The notes under the pieces: model-generated | The model's input: only the letters and a program-made list of their open reading frames with translations | What the model was told of the DNA's origin: nothing | Database searches by the model: none | Origin: UBA12545 sp051024685 | GTDB taxonomy: Bacteria > Bacillota > DSM-521 > Neomoorellales > Neomoorellaceae | Direction: 5' to 3' | DNA length: 64,000 nt | Assembly (NCBI GenBank): GCA_051024685.1 | Contig: JAZHPA010000012.1 | Location: 1-64,000 of the forward strand | Shown here: piece after piece, positions 53,584-62,296 of the stretch | How the letters are laid out: each line of letters starts with the position of its first letter | Numbering within the stretch: the first letter of the stretch is position 1 | Translations under genes and position numbers: made by a program

Positions 53584-54457
53584 AGCCTCTCCCCCCCAGT
53601 TCATAGATGAAGACTTCCTCCAGGGTCAGCGGCAGGACATCCAGGATGACCGGACCGGCCTGCCGGGCCTCGGCCAGGAGCTGCTCTTTATCCCCCTTGA
53701 CCACCAGCAGAAGAACGCTCCCGTTTTGTTCCTGGTGCAGGACTGTTCCGGACCGGAAAATTTCCCGGGGTGTTTCGCCGGTAAAAGCCATCTGGAATTT
53801 GTAGATATCGCTCTTTAAATCATCCAGCTTCCTTTCCAGGAGAATGGACCCCTTATGCAGGATGCCTACGTGGTCACAGACGTCCTCCAATTCCCGCAGG
53901 TTGTGGGAGGATACTAGAACCGTAGTCTCCCGTTCGGCTACGTCCTGGAGTACCAAATTCCAGACCTTCTTGCGCATTACCGGGTCGAGGCCGTCCACCG
54001 GCTCATCGAGGATCATCACTCGAGGCATGGCACAGATACCCAGCCAGAAGGCCACCTGTTTCTGCATCCCCCTGGATAGACGGGTGATCCGGCGCCGCGG
54101 GTCGATGGCGAACACTTGTTTTAAAAGCTCATATCTTTTCCAGTTCCAGGTCGGGTAGAAGCTGGCATAGAACCTCGCTGCCTCTTCGATACTGTATTGG
54201 GAAAAGAAATACAGCTCATCGGGTATATATACTAGTAACGCTTTGACGGAGGGATTCTCATAAACCGGCTGGCCGGCAATGGCCACGGTCCCCTCATCCT
54301 GGCGATAGACACCAACCAGATGTTTAATAAGGGTGGTTTTGCCGGCGCCGTTGGGGCCCAGCAAACCGTAAACGGAACCTTGGGCGACATCAATGCTGAC
54401 ATTGGTAAGAGCTTCATACTTGCCGAACCTCTTGCTGAGATTCCTGACTTCAATCAC
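53558..54457 (-). CDS. ABC transporter ATP-binding protein (YtrB-like)
   Basis: This 299-residue ATPase has Walker A GPNGAGKTT near residue 40, a degenerate signature LSRGMQKQVAFW, Walker B VMILDEPVDGLDP and the switch His in VSSHNLREL. The GTG start at 54457 overlaps the GntR stop (GTGA) with AGGGAGG upstream. It energises the adjacent permease. Confidence 0.92.
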   Translation of the reverse strand: MIEVRNLSKRFGKYEALTNVSIDVAQGSVYGLLGPNGAGKTTLIKHLVGVYRQDEGTVAIAGQPVYENPSVKALLVYIPDELYFFSQYSIEEAARFYASFYPTWNWKRYELLKQVFAIDPRRRITRLSRGMQKQVAFWLGICAMPRVMILDEPVDGLDPVMRKKVWNLVLQDVAERETTVLVSSHNLRELEDVCDHVGILHKGSILLERKLDDLKSDIYKFQMAFTGETPREIFRSGTVLHQEQNGSVLLLVVKGDKEQLLAEARQAGPVILDVLPLTLEEVFIYELGGRGYDIQSVLI

Positions 54458-54834
54458 CTATGCAGGCCTCCCTTTTTATAGATAGTGCGAACGGCCTCCA
54501 GTAAGTGTTCCATTGGTTCATTGAGATACATTAACTCGGCGACGTTGCGTTCCAGTTCCCGTAAGAGTTCCTCCCGCCGGAGATGTAGGGCGGTACGGTC
54601 CCGGTGGGCGACAAAGCTTCCTTTGGACCGGATAGAGTAGATGTATCCTTCCGCCTCCAGTTCTTTGTACGCCTTCTGGATGGTATTGGGGTTGACGGTC
54701 AGCATCTGCGCCAGCTCGCGCACCGAGGGTATCCGCTCATCCGGCCGGAGAACGCCGGTGATAATCAGCTTTTTGACCTGCTCTTTAATCTGCTCGTGTA
54801 AGGGGCGGCGATCCCTGAAATCAAGTTGAAACAT
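54454..54834 (-). CDS. GntR-family regulator, YtrA type
   Basis: This 126-residue short GntR regulator has the winged helix (PLHEQIKEQVKKLIITG...IPSVRELAQMLTVNPNTIQKAYKELEAEGYI) and a ~50-residue C-terminal dimerisation tail. YtrA-type proteins repress an ABC transporter operon they head and respond to cell-wall stress. Here the next genes are the ABC pair, and an operator palindrome is in its own leader. AAGGAGGTG precedes ATG 54834. Confidence 0.9.
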   Translation of the reverse strand: MFQLDFRDRRPLHEQIKEQVKKLIITGVLRPDERIPSVRELAQMLTVNPNTIQKAYKELEAEGYIYSIRSKGSFVAHRDRTALHLRREELLRELERNVAELMYLNEPMEHLLEAVRTIYKKGGLHR

Positions 54835-54849
54835 AGGCACCTCCTTGTC

Positions 54850-54870
54850 TGTATTATTTTTATTAATACA
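54850..54870 (-). promoter_or_regulatory. YtrA-type operator
   Basis: TGTATTA and TAATACA form a perfect 7-base inverted repeat separated by 7 bases, between the promoter and the GntR start. It fits autoregulation by the short GntR protein. Confidence 0.65.
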
Positions 54871-54884
54871 GTTAATACAAAGCT

Positions 54885-54913
54885 ATAATATACCAGCTGC
54901 GGCAGGTTGTCAA
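54885..54913 (-). promoter_or_regulatory. Sigma-A promoter of the GntR/ABC operon
   Basis: On the minus strand TTGACA (54913-54908) and TATTAT (54890-54885) are separated by 17 bases. The expected transcript begins inside or just before the operator palindrome. Confidence 0.7.
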
Positions 54914-54931
54914 TAACCTCCGATCCTAGCT

Positions 54932-55183
54932 ATCCCCACTTTCGAGCCCAGGTCTGCTTGGCTTGCGCTCGCTCCGGAAACCCTCGCGGGCCAAACTATC
55001 ACTCAGCCTCAGAGCTTAAGGCGGACTTCCCGGCAAATTCGACATCCTGTCTCAGTTGCCGGCCTCGGCCGTCCATGGCCTCGGGTCCTCCTCCGCTTTC
55101 GACTTCGTGAAGTTTGGCTGCCGCTCCGGTTTAGTCGCTCGCTTTCAAGCCAAGGCAGGCCTCTCCCGCAAAAAACTGGGGAT
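54932..55183. repeat. MITE-like element with ~45-bp terminal inverted repeats
   Basis: The element begins ATCCCCA and ends TGGGGAT. The left end (CCCAGGTCTGCTTGGCTTGCG then CTCGC) is inverted at the right end (GCGAC reading, GTCGCTCGCTTTCAAGCCAAGGCAGGCC). Copies or parts occur at 1-69, 828-1035 and weakly 40462-40529. No transposase is in it. Confidence 0.75.
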
Positions 55184-55259
55184 CACTCAGCCTCTAATCA
55201 ATCACTTAGGTAATTCCCATCTAGAAGTCCGCCCCGCCAGCTGCGGCCGCGGAGTATAA

Positions 55260-55524
55260 CCTGAAAACCGAAATGGTCCTCCACGTGACGACGGCGACGG
55301 CCTCCTTTCTTCCCTGCTGGCCAGCGAAGCGGCCATGGCCTACGACTACGGTGTCATCCCGGAGCCGGTTAAACCCGGTGAGGGAGGCGGTGGAGATGGC
55401 CCGGGCTTCTGTCCCGCCGGAAAAGCTGGTACTCGGTATTTCTGTCCCCGCGGAAACGGCGGCAAACATTTTAACTAATAGAATGGGTATCGGGCGCAGA
55501 ATAATGGAGAGGCTTAAAAGCTAA
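55260..55524 (+). pseudogene. GH18 glycosidase C-terminal fragment
   Basis: The sequence reads LLASEAAMAYDYGVIPEPVKP in one frame, then in another VREAVEMARASVPPEKLVLGI, followed by a stop at 55524. AYDY and IPPEKLVLGI-like blocks are typical of GH18 (YaaH/SleL spore cortex or chitinase family). The frame break and missing N-terminal part make it a pseudogene. Confidence 0.6.
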
Positions 55525-55549
55525 AAGGGCACCGGTTTGCGGTGCCCTT
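55525..55549 (+). terminator. Terminator of the GH18 remnant
   Basis: AAGGGCACCG and CGGTGCCCTT form a perfect 10-bp stem with loop GTTTG right after the stop codon of the remnant. This supports a once functional gene here. Confidence 0.75.
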
Positions 55550-55672
55550 AAAGATTTCTTGGCTTCCTAAATATCCGTCCTAAATATCCTGCCCTTTAAA
55601 GTATAAACGGCCAGCGCCGGCAATACGTATAGGACCTTTCCTGGCCTAAGGGTGCGAAATGTTAGATAAGTT

Positions 55673-55703
55673 AATTGGGGCAGCCTACATTGCTGCCCCA
55701 ATT
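55673..55703 (-). terminator. Terminator of the M24 peptidase gene
   Basis: AATTGGGGCAGC and GCTGCCCCAATT form a perfect 12-bp stem with a 7-base loop, 35 bases downstream of the stop at 55738. It could act in both directions. Confidence 0.75.
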
Positions 55704-55737
55704 ATTTTAGATGATACCCGCTTATGTTCACAGGCCA

Positions 55738-56985
55738 TTAATAGGGTATCCAACATTCAATTAATTCATCAATCGGGAAGCGAGAAATCACTTCATTTCC
55801 GTTTTCTGTTATAACAACCATTTCCTCTAGACGGACCCCATCCTTCTCCCCGACTTTTCCTGCATACGTTTCAATCGCAATAACCATACCCGGCTGGAAT
55901 TCTATCTCAGGTTGCCCGGAACGTACATAGCTTGGTGTTGCCAACGGCTTGTCATGCAATCCTAAACCAACCCCATGGGCAATACAATAAGGATCGACCT
56001 GTCCCCAATCGTCAGGCCCAAAACCCCAGACTTCAGGCGTTTGCGGGAATGCTTTCATGAGGTCATAATTGGTTTTGCCAGGCTTCAAAACTTCAAGACC
56101 AGCTCTCAGAAACTCTAATGCTTGCGCGTATATTTCTTTCTGCCGAGGTGTGGCCTTGCCGCAGCAGAAAGTCCTGTATACACAAGTCTTGTAGCCTTGA
56201 TAGGAGGCCCCGTTGACATCAACATAAACTAAGTCCCCGGGACGGATCATCTTATCGGTAAAGCACCAGTTGTAAGGGTTCGTGTTATAACCGGACATCA
56301 CGACTAATGCTTCATTATGATCAATGCCCTCTTCGTACAAAGCCTTTAAGGCTATACCTACCAAATCATGTTCTTTGACGCCCGGACGTATGGCATCAAC
56401 TACGGCCGCAAAGGCTTTTTCAGTGAGTGACGCCGCAATTTTTATCAGCTCAATCTCGTCAACGGTCTTTATCATGCGAGCGTTGTCTAATGTTTGCTTG
56501 GCATAAACCGTTTTAACCCCACGGCGCGCGAAAGCTTCTGCATAGAGCATCGACAGAGCAGTACCTTCAATACCAAGGACTTCGCCCTTAATGCCGTGTT
56601 CCTCCATTAGCTGGATTACTGTATCAACATGTACTTGTACACCGGGACTGTCGGCACTGCTGGAAGAAATGTATGCATTAGGCAAAGATGGGCGAATGCG
56701 ACCTTTCATCCAAGGCATCCTGCGCTCTACATCACTGGGAGTACCACCCCCAAATAGAATAGGCTGACCCTCTGCAGGGCAGAAAACCATCTGGAATTCC
56801 GCCTGCCGCAACGGGGTGGTCACCCAGTAGGAGGTGAGGTACCGAATAGTATCGGCACTAAATGACATAATGGCGGCTATGCCGTCCTTTTTCATTTGTT
56901 CCTGAGCCCGCGCCAGTCTCTCCCTACGCAGGCGCTCATAATCAATTCGCTGTTCATAATCAACTGCGCTCCGGCCGTAAGCCAT
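55738..56985 (-). CDS. M24-family (creatinase / Xaa-Pro peptidase) protein
   Basis: This 415-residue pita-bread-fold metallopeptidase has an N-terminal creatinase domain (residues 1-170) and the C-terminal catalytic domain with YVDVNGASYQGYKTCVYRTF (metal Asp), IAHGVGLGLHDKP (His) and EMVVITENG (Glu). Substrate specificity may be a dipeptide or a creatine-like guanidino compound; the pattern does not decide it. GGGGGAGG precedes ATG 56985. It stands alone. Confidence 0.85.
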   Translation of the reverse strand: MAYGRSAVDYEQRIDYERLRRERLARAQEQMKKDGIAAIMSFSADTIRYLTSYWVTTPLRQAEFQMVFCPAEGQPILFGGGTPSDVERRMPWMKGRIRPSLPNAYISSSSADSPGVQVHVDTVIQLMEEHGIKGEVLGIEGTALSMLYAEAFARRGVKTVYAKQTLDNARMIKTVDEIELIKIAASLTEKAFAAVVDAIRPGVKEHDLVGIALKALYEEGIDHNEALVVMSGYNTNPYNWCFTDKMIRPGDLVYVDVNGASYQGYKTCVYRTFCCGKATPRQKEIYAQALEFLRAGLEVLKPGKTNYDLMKAFPQTPEVWGFGPDDWGQVDPYCIAHGVGLGLHDKPLATPSYVRSGQPEIEFQPGMVIAIETYAGKVGEKDGVRLEEMVVITENGNEVISRFPIDELIECWIPY

Positions 56986-57404
56986 AACGTTTTGCCTCCC
57001 CCAATTTTTTACTTGGCCAACCTATGAATGTAGCTTTGGCACACTCTTTGTTGGGTATTTGTTGGGTAATATATAATAGGTTTAATGCATAAATCCCCCC
57101 TTTTTGGGCTGACCATGGCCTCTCCCTACGTTATCTGTTTCTTCGTCCCTATAAAAATAAGTTCAACTAATCATTTACTTTTAATAAATATAAATACAAT
57201 CTTCTTTCGCATATACTGAAAACAGTCCCCTTCTCGTCCACGTGCGCTGTCTTAAGGATATTATAACAACAATTTCCGGGTACTCGTAATGCAATTACTG
57301 CGGGCCAAGTATGCAACTGGTGCATGAAGGTTACAAGCTGCCACCCAACATCAGACAACCCAACGATGGTGTTCTTGCTAAACATGACATAAAAATGTCC
57401 ACGT

Positions 57405-57509
57405 AGTACATCTTGAGGAGTACTTCGTGGGGCAAGTCCTCGGCCGCCGCCCGTTCTCCCAGGAGGTAGTACAGCCCCGGTACACCAGGGGATAGTAGTT
57501 TTGAAACAT
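57405..57509 (-). pseudogene. ECF sigma factor N-terminal remnant
   Basis: From the ATG at 57509 the sequence reads FQNYYPLVYRG, then, after a one-base shift, LYYLLGERAAAEDLPHEVLLKMY, the region 2 core of ECF sigma factors. It ends within 40 residues. Nothing else of the factor is found. Bases 56986-57404 hold nothing else I recognise. Confidence 0.6.
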
Positions 57510-57611
57510 CGCCTTCAATTCCGCCTATTCGACGGCAACCTCCCTCCCTTGCCAGCTCTGCCGTACCTATGACATTCAGGCACTTCGTAATTGGACGGCG
57601 GCCGCCCTGCA

Positions 57612-58208
57612 CTACTGTTTGGTAACTATGAGCCATAGCCCACCCTCGGTGCATACCCGGCAGCAATCGGACAACCCAGCAGCCAGTACCATGTTTTTCA
57701 CCTCGTCCACCGACATCCACTTCTTGCCCAACCGGTAATTGAGCCGGCGGGATTCGTCGGCCACACCTTTAATAACGGCGAGGGGGGTGAACTTGCCAAA
57801 TCCGCCACCCACCAAGCCCCTTCCTCCCTTCTTGAGGACACGATATATTTCCCTAAGGACGTCCCCATCTAAGAAGAAAAAAGCTCCACGGAAAATTACG
57901 GCGTCAAAGCCTTCGTCTGGGAGGGCCAGGGGCTTAAGAGGTGTGTTCACTAAATGAAGGCGCCCTGTGAGCCCTAGTTTTCGGCTTTCTTGTTCCAGCC
58001 AATCCCTTACTTCCTGCCTCTCCTCCCCTATGGTAAAAACTCCATGGGGCAAAACTTCTGCTAAAGCCCAGGTTATACCACCGGAGAAAGGCCCCAGCTC
58101 CAGGATCTCCTGCGCTCCAGGAGGCAAAATTTCTTCTATATGCTTGGCCAGGTAAGGGTATACCGGCCTCCAAAGTTCATTGAGCCTTAAGAGTTCCGTC
58201 AAATTCAT
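57612..58208 (-). CDS. Class I SAM-dependent methyltransferase
   Basis: This 198-residue protein has the methyltransferase fold: motif I ILELGPFSGGITWALAEVLP, motif IV FDAVIFRGAFFFLD and a post-motif LREIYRVLKKGGRGLVGG. The frame opens to 58295 but AGGAGGGG before ATG 58208 fits. The substrate is unknown. It is not clearly part of an operon. Confidence 0.78.
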   Translation of the reverse strand: MNLTELLRLNELWRPVYPYLAKHIEEILPPGAQEILELGPFSGGITWALAEVLPHGVFTIGEERQEVRDWLEQESRKLGLTGRLHLVNTPLKPLALPDEGFDAVIFRGAFFFLDGDVLREIYRVLKKGGRGLVGGGFGKFTPLAVIKGVADESRRLNYRLGKKWMSVDEVKNMVLAAGLSDCCRVCTEGGLWLIVTKQ

Positions 58209-58643
58209 TGCAGATTCTCCCCTCCTAGAAATACTGGGACTAGACTTTCCCATCCCAAGGCCACCCTCTCGTCCCCGTTTACCCTTCTTAATCATTCCTA
58301 AGCCGCCCTATCCCCGCTCTGCTTAAACGGTGTGCCTTTTCCCCTAAGCAAAGTATATGGCAAAGACTCCCGGCTAGTAAATCCATTTATGGGGGGATGT
58401 GTTCTTGGTATGGCAGTTACAGCAAGAGGGAACTCTATGGTGGAGTTTTTGGCAGGCGTGCATGCTTCTCCGGTGCGGCTTGAAAAAGAAAACACCAGGG
58501 ACTTTCAGGACACCTGGTGCGGTAACACATTAGCTCGGCAAAAATTTCCTCCAGCACCTGCGGCCCGGCCGCCACAGCCCTGCAAAAGGCACCAGACCTG
58601 CAGAGCCGTTATCTCCCCTTTTTGTTGCCCGGGAAGGCAATAT
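58209..58643. other. Gap with one hairpin near spoVAC
   Basis: CACCAGG and CCTGGTG at 58493-58519 pair around a 13-base loop and could terminate spoVAC transcription. The short frames here show no family. Nothing else is visible. Confidence 0.4.
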
Positions 58644-59156
58644 CTAAATCACGAAATAGGCGATCAAGCCGATCAGTACCGAGGTGACCAAGCCGTAAAT
58701 AATTACCGGCCCGGCCACGGTGAAAAGGCGGGCGCCGACGCCGTAAATAAACCCCTCCCGTTTAAATTCCATGGCCGGGGAAACAATGGAATTGGCGAAA
58801 CCGGTAATGGGTATAATGGAACCGGCCCCAGCTCTTTTCCCAATTTCATCGTAAATGCCCAATCCGGTAAGCAGAGCCCCTAGAAAGACCATCACCATCA
58901 CAGTAGCATTGGAGGCGTCTTGCATATTAAACCCCGCCCCCCGAAAAATCAGGGTGATAATCTGGGCGATGCCGCAAATGGTCCCTCCTACCCAAAAAGC
59001 ATTTAAAACATTTACCCACACCCTGGGCTTGGGCTTTACTTGTTCGACCAGTTTTTGATAGGCCTGCTGCTCATAAGCTTGCTTTTGCTGGGCAATCTGT
59101 TCTGCTAAGGTCAAGGGCTTCTTGGGCGGTCCCGGCTGTTGGGTTTGATCGGCCAT
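58644..59156 (-). CDS. spoVAC: Stage V sporulation protein AC
   Basis: This 170-residue SpoVA channel protein has an N-terminal coiled region (LAEQIAQQKQAYEQQAYQKLV), then four transmembrane segments with NAFWVGGTICGIAQIITLIF and GFANSIVSPAMEFKREGFIYG. It forms the mechanosensitive part of dipicolinate release. GAGGTGA precedes ATG 59156. It lies 8 kb from spoVAD-AE-AF instead of beside them, and is divergent from cotF. Confidence 0.93.
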   Translation of the reverse strand: MADQTQQPGPPKKPLTLAEQIAQQKQAYEQQAYQKLVEQVKPKPRVWVNVLNAFWVGGTICGIAQIITLIFRGAGFNMQDASNATVMVMVFLGALLTGLGIYDEIGKRAGAGSIIPITGFANSIVSPAMEFKREGFIYGVGARLFTVAGPVIIYGLVTSVLIGLIAYFVI

Positions 59157-59322
59157 TTTTCTCACCTCTGGTATATTGTTGGCCACGCTTCCTTCCTTTT
59201 ATGCGCAAGAGGGGTTGACCCGTTATCATGCCTTAATCTGCTTTCTCCATTAATAATTAGGGTGCAACTTAAACATAATAGAGTTATAGAAATGAAAAAA
59301 TCTGTTTACAGGAGGCGATTAA

Positions 59323-59892
59323 ATGGCAGTACAGTATGGTGCCCATGAGATTATGGAAATCCATGAAGTGCTGACCGACACCATCGACAGCATTAACCAG
59401 TTTCAGCTCTATCGTCCCTACGTAAAAGACCAACAGCTCCGCTCCATCCTGGACAAGCAAATTCAGTTCATGACCCAGGAGTACAACAATATGGTCCAAG
59501 CCATCAACCAGCAGGGCATGGGTCCTGCGGTTCCTTACCGCGCGCCGCGCATGGCTCGACCCATTTACGGATTACACCAACCGGAAAGCCAGGCTCCCAA
59601 TATGTCTGTGGACGAGATGGATGACAGGGATATAGCCAGCGGCATGTTGGGGTGTCACAAAGCTTCGGCGGGAATGAGGATGATGGCTTCCCTCGAATGT
59701 GCAAACCTGGAACTGCGGCGCATGCTACAGCAGGGAGCCATTAATTGTGCTGAACAGGCTTACGAAGTATGGCAGTACATGAATCAAAAGGGCTTTTATC
59801 AGGTTCCCACCCTTAAAGACGTAACTACCGACACTATGGTAAATACCTTCACTACAGCCCATACAGGGGGCATGCGCTACCAGTTTCAATAA
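59323..59892 (+). CDS. cotF: CotF-family spore coat protein
   Basis: This 189-residue ferritin-like spore coat protein starts YGAHEIMEIHEVLTDTIDSIN, then LDKQIQFMTQEYNNMV, followed by a proline-rich linker and a second helical half with CHKASAGMRMMASLEC. GGAGG lies before ATG 59323. It is divergent from spoVAC and followed by a hairpin at 59913. Confidence 0.87.
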   Translation: MAVQYGAHEIMEIHEVLTDTIDSINQFQLYRPYVKDQQLRSILDKQIQFMTQEYNNMVQAINQQGMGPAVPYRAPRMARPIYGLHQPESQAPNMSVDEMDDRDIASGMLGCHKASAGMRMMASLECANLELRRMLQQGAINCAEQAYEVWQYMNQKGFYQVPTLKDVTTDTMVNTFTTAHTGGMRYQFQ

Positions 59893-59912
59893 GGGCTAGG
59901 AAGCCAGGATTT

Positions 59913-59939
59913 CCCGGGGAGTCCGTCTGGACTCGCGGG
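59913..59939 (+). terminator. Hairpin after cotF
   Basis: GGGAGTCC and GGACTCGCGGG pair around GTCT, with flanking CCCG..CGGG, about 20 bases downstream of the cotF stop. Confidence 0.55.
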
Positions 59940-59982
59940 CAACCAGACCCTCATATCAGACCAATAAAGGGACCTCGAAACC

Positions 59983-60918
59983 CTAAGGTACCAGAGCACC
60001 TGGCCTCCCGCCAGGTGCTCTGGTGTCACCATTGATGGTGCAGTGCGCCCTCCACTTCCTGTAGATCGTGCCGGATAAATCTCTGGGTAAACTGGGCCAG
60101 GCCTCGAAAGAACTAGGTTCTCGCATAGTCGAACACGGACCTGCCAATTTCCGTCCTGGCTGGGGCCAGGGCACTTCTTTCTCCGCGGAGTCTAACCTGG
60201 TCCAGACCTCCTGCAGGATGTCGCGCCGGGAAGATGGCAACGCAGGCCGGTTAGAGCCTTCGCTGGAGCTTTTTAACTTCAGCCCCCGTACCAGAGCAGC
60301 AAAAAACTCGCGTCGGCCCATAGCAGCCTGGCCTTCACGATCCCGGCGGGATTCAAGCGGTGCCGCCGGTGGAATTTTGTTCTCCAGGGTGATCCGGTTC
60401 TCCGGCAGCCCCAAGGCTGCTATCATCCCGTGGGCAAGTTCCAGATGCTCCTCAAAAATTTTTCCCCCCGGGGCTAAGGGGCAGGAGGTGCATGCTTGCC
60501 CTTGCCGGAAAAATATCACTTTCCCCTCCGTGGCCAGGGCTACCATCACTTCCAGGGGTACTGCTCCTAAACAGGTTACCGTTAGTAAATGGTCTCTACC
60601 CCGAAACTCTTTGCGGGCAGGACCGCAGGTAAACACCACCTGTTCGTAAGCTTGCAAAACTTCCCGTCCGCGGGCTAGGTAGAAGTCGGGAATCTTTTCC
60701 GGGTCCTGCAGAGCTTCGGTCGGACACACAACTGTACACAGGCCGCAGCGATTGCACTCGCCGATTTTAAGGCCTTCTCCCGCCACCTTAATGGCTTCCA
60801 GAGGGCAGGCTTCTATACAGCGGCGGCAGGTCGCCCGGGGTGAAAGCCGGCGGACACAGCGTTCTGCATGCAGGCCGACCTTTCCCAACAGCAAACATGT
60901 CCAACCCGTAACGTCCAT
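59983..60918 (-). CDS. 4Fe-4S ferredoxin-domain protein with probable 3' frameshift
   Basis: This ~311-residue protein has a bipartite 4Fe-4S domain in the first 80 residues (CRRCIEACPLEAIKVAGEG then CNRCGLCTVVCPTEAL), a central domain with QACTSCPLAPGGKIFE and a basic C-terminal part. It may be an electron-transfer subunit. The frame runs on through a perfect terminator hairpin. Another frame from about 60105 reads RGLAQFTQRFIRHDLQEVEG and stops at 60026 just before that hairpin, which suggests a frameshift near 60105-60130. The start is uncertain. Confidence 0.75.
   Translation of the reverse strand: MDVTGWTCLLLGKVGLHAERCVRRLSPRATCRRCIEACPLEAIKVAGEGLKIGECNRCGLCTVVCPTEALQDPEKIPDFYLARGREVLQAYEQVVFTCGPARKEFRGRDHLLTVTCLGAVPLEVMVALATEGKVIFFRQGQACTSCPLAPGGKIFEEHLELAHGMIAALGLPENRITLENKIPPAAPLESRRDREGQAAMGRREFFAALVRGLKLKSSSEGSNRPALPSSRRDILQEVWTRLDSAEKEVPWPQPGRKLAGPCSTMREPSSFEAWPSLPRDLSGTIYRKWRAHCTINGDTRAPGGRPGALVP
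59990..60024 (-). terminator. Terminator of the ferredoxin-domain gene
   Basis: ACCAGAGCACCTGGC and GCCAGGTGCTCTGGT are a perfect 15-bp stem with loop CTCCC. It lies right after the alternative stop at 60026 but inside the annotated longer frame. Confidence 0.75.
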
Positions 60919-61082
60919 CCTCCCCCTAAAACTCAGTTCCTTAATATTTATCCTCTTTCCGGGCAGCCTCATCAAGATAAGGGATAAGGGTCTTGGTAAA
61001 CCCCAAAAGCACCCCTTTACAAAACGGCCAGCTCAAGGAATAATTAATTTGAGTCAACAGCTGAGAACGGAGGGATAAAACC

Positions 61083-62276
61083 TTGAGATTAGCCAGAAGG
61101 GCCGCGGGCATCAGCCCCTCTCCTACCCTCTCCATTGATGCCCAGGCTAAGAAGATGAAGGCCCAGGGAGTCCAAGTAATCAACTTTAGCGCAGGCGAGC
61201 CGGACTTCGACACCCCTGAACATATTAAGCAGGCGGCCATCGAAGCCCTGAAAGCCGGTTTCACCAAGTATACCCCGGTGCCGGGGACTGATGAACTGCG
61301 CCGGGCGGTGGCCGACCGATTACGTCAAGACAGGGGGGTACACTACGACCCGGCAGACATAGTCGTTTCCTGCGGTGCCAAGCACTCCCTCTACAATGCC
61401 GTTCAGGTCTGCTGTCAAGAAGGTGACGAAGTTATACTTATAGCACCTTATTGGGTAAGCTACTATGAGCAGGTAAAGTTGGCAGGAGCCGAACCGGTAG
61501 TCGTTCAGACCACAGAGGAAACGGGTTTCAAGCTTACGGCCGCCGCCTTGAAAGAGGCTTTGACTCCTCGCACCAGGCTCCTCATGTTAAACTCTCCGTG
61601 CAACCCCACCGGTGCTGTTTACCAGCGGAAAGAGCTGGAGGAGCTGGCGGAGGTAATCCTGCAACACGACCTCCTCGTCATTTCCGATGAGATTTACGCT
61701 TCCCTGATTTATGACAACCTAACCCACGTCAGCATTGCCTCACTAGGGCCGGAAATCAAGGAGCGCACCATTTTAATCGATGGAGTCTCCAAGGCGTATG
61801 CCATGACGGGCTGGCGTATAGGTTATGCTGCTGCACCCCGGCCCATTGCCAAAGCCATGGCCGACCTGCAAAGCCACTCTACTTCCAACCCCACTTCCAT
61901 TGCCCAAAAAGCCGCCGTGGCCGCCCTGACCGGGAATCAAGAGCCGGTGGAGCAGATGCGCCGGGAGTTTAATAAACGCCGTGATCGCCTGCTCTCCGGC
62001 CTCCGGGATCTGCCCGGAATAACCTGTAACTGTCCCAGCGGGGCTTTTTATCTCTTCCCTAACGTTTCCGGACTATTCGGCCGGAGATTCCGCGGGCAGG
62101 CGGTATCCAGCGCCACCGATATAGCGGCCATTCTGCTGGAACATTTCCAGGTGGCCGTAGTCCCCGGCATAGCCTTTGGCAACGACAGCTATTTGCGGCT
62201 GTCATACGCTACTTCTATGGAGCAAATTAAAGCTGGTTTAACCCGCTTGGCCGATTTCGTGAACCAGTTAGATTAA
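61083..62276 (+). CDS. aspC: Aspartate aminotransferase (class I/II)
   Basis: This 397-residue PLP aminotransferase of fold type I has VINFSAGEPDFDTPEHIKQA, a catalytic Lys in LIDGVSKAYAMTGWRIGY, the SNPCNPTGAVY strand (here LNSPCNPTGAVY) and VAVVPGIAFG..YLRLSYATS at the end. These enzymes of Firmicutes transaminate aspartate/2-oxoglutarate, sometimes prephenate. The TTG start at 61083 follows GGAGGG. Confidence 0.93.
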   Translation: MRLARRAAGISPSPTLSIDAQAKKMKAQGVQVINFSAGEPDFDTPEHIKQAAIEALKAGFTKYTPVPGTDELRRAVADRLRQDRGVHYDPADIVVSCGAKHSLYNAVQVCCQEGDEVILIAPYWVSYYEQVKLAGAEPVVVQTTEETGFKLTAAALKEALTPRTRLLMLNSPCNPTGAVYQRKELEELAEVILQHDLLVISDEIYASLIYDNLTHVSIASLGPEIKERTILIDGVSKAYAMTGWRIGYAAAPRPIAKAMADLQSHSTSNPTSIAQKAAVAALTGNQEPVEQMRREFNKRRDRLLSGLRDLPGITCNCPSGAFYLFPNVSGLFGRRFRGQAVSSATDIAAILLEHFQVAVVPGIAFGNDSYLRLSYATSMEQIKAGLTRLADFVNQLD

Positions 62277-62296
62277 GGGGAAAGCAGGATCCTCGT

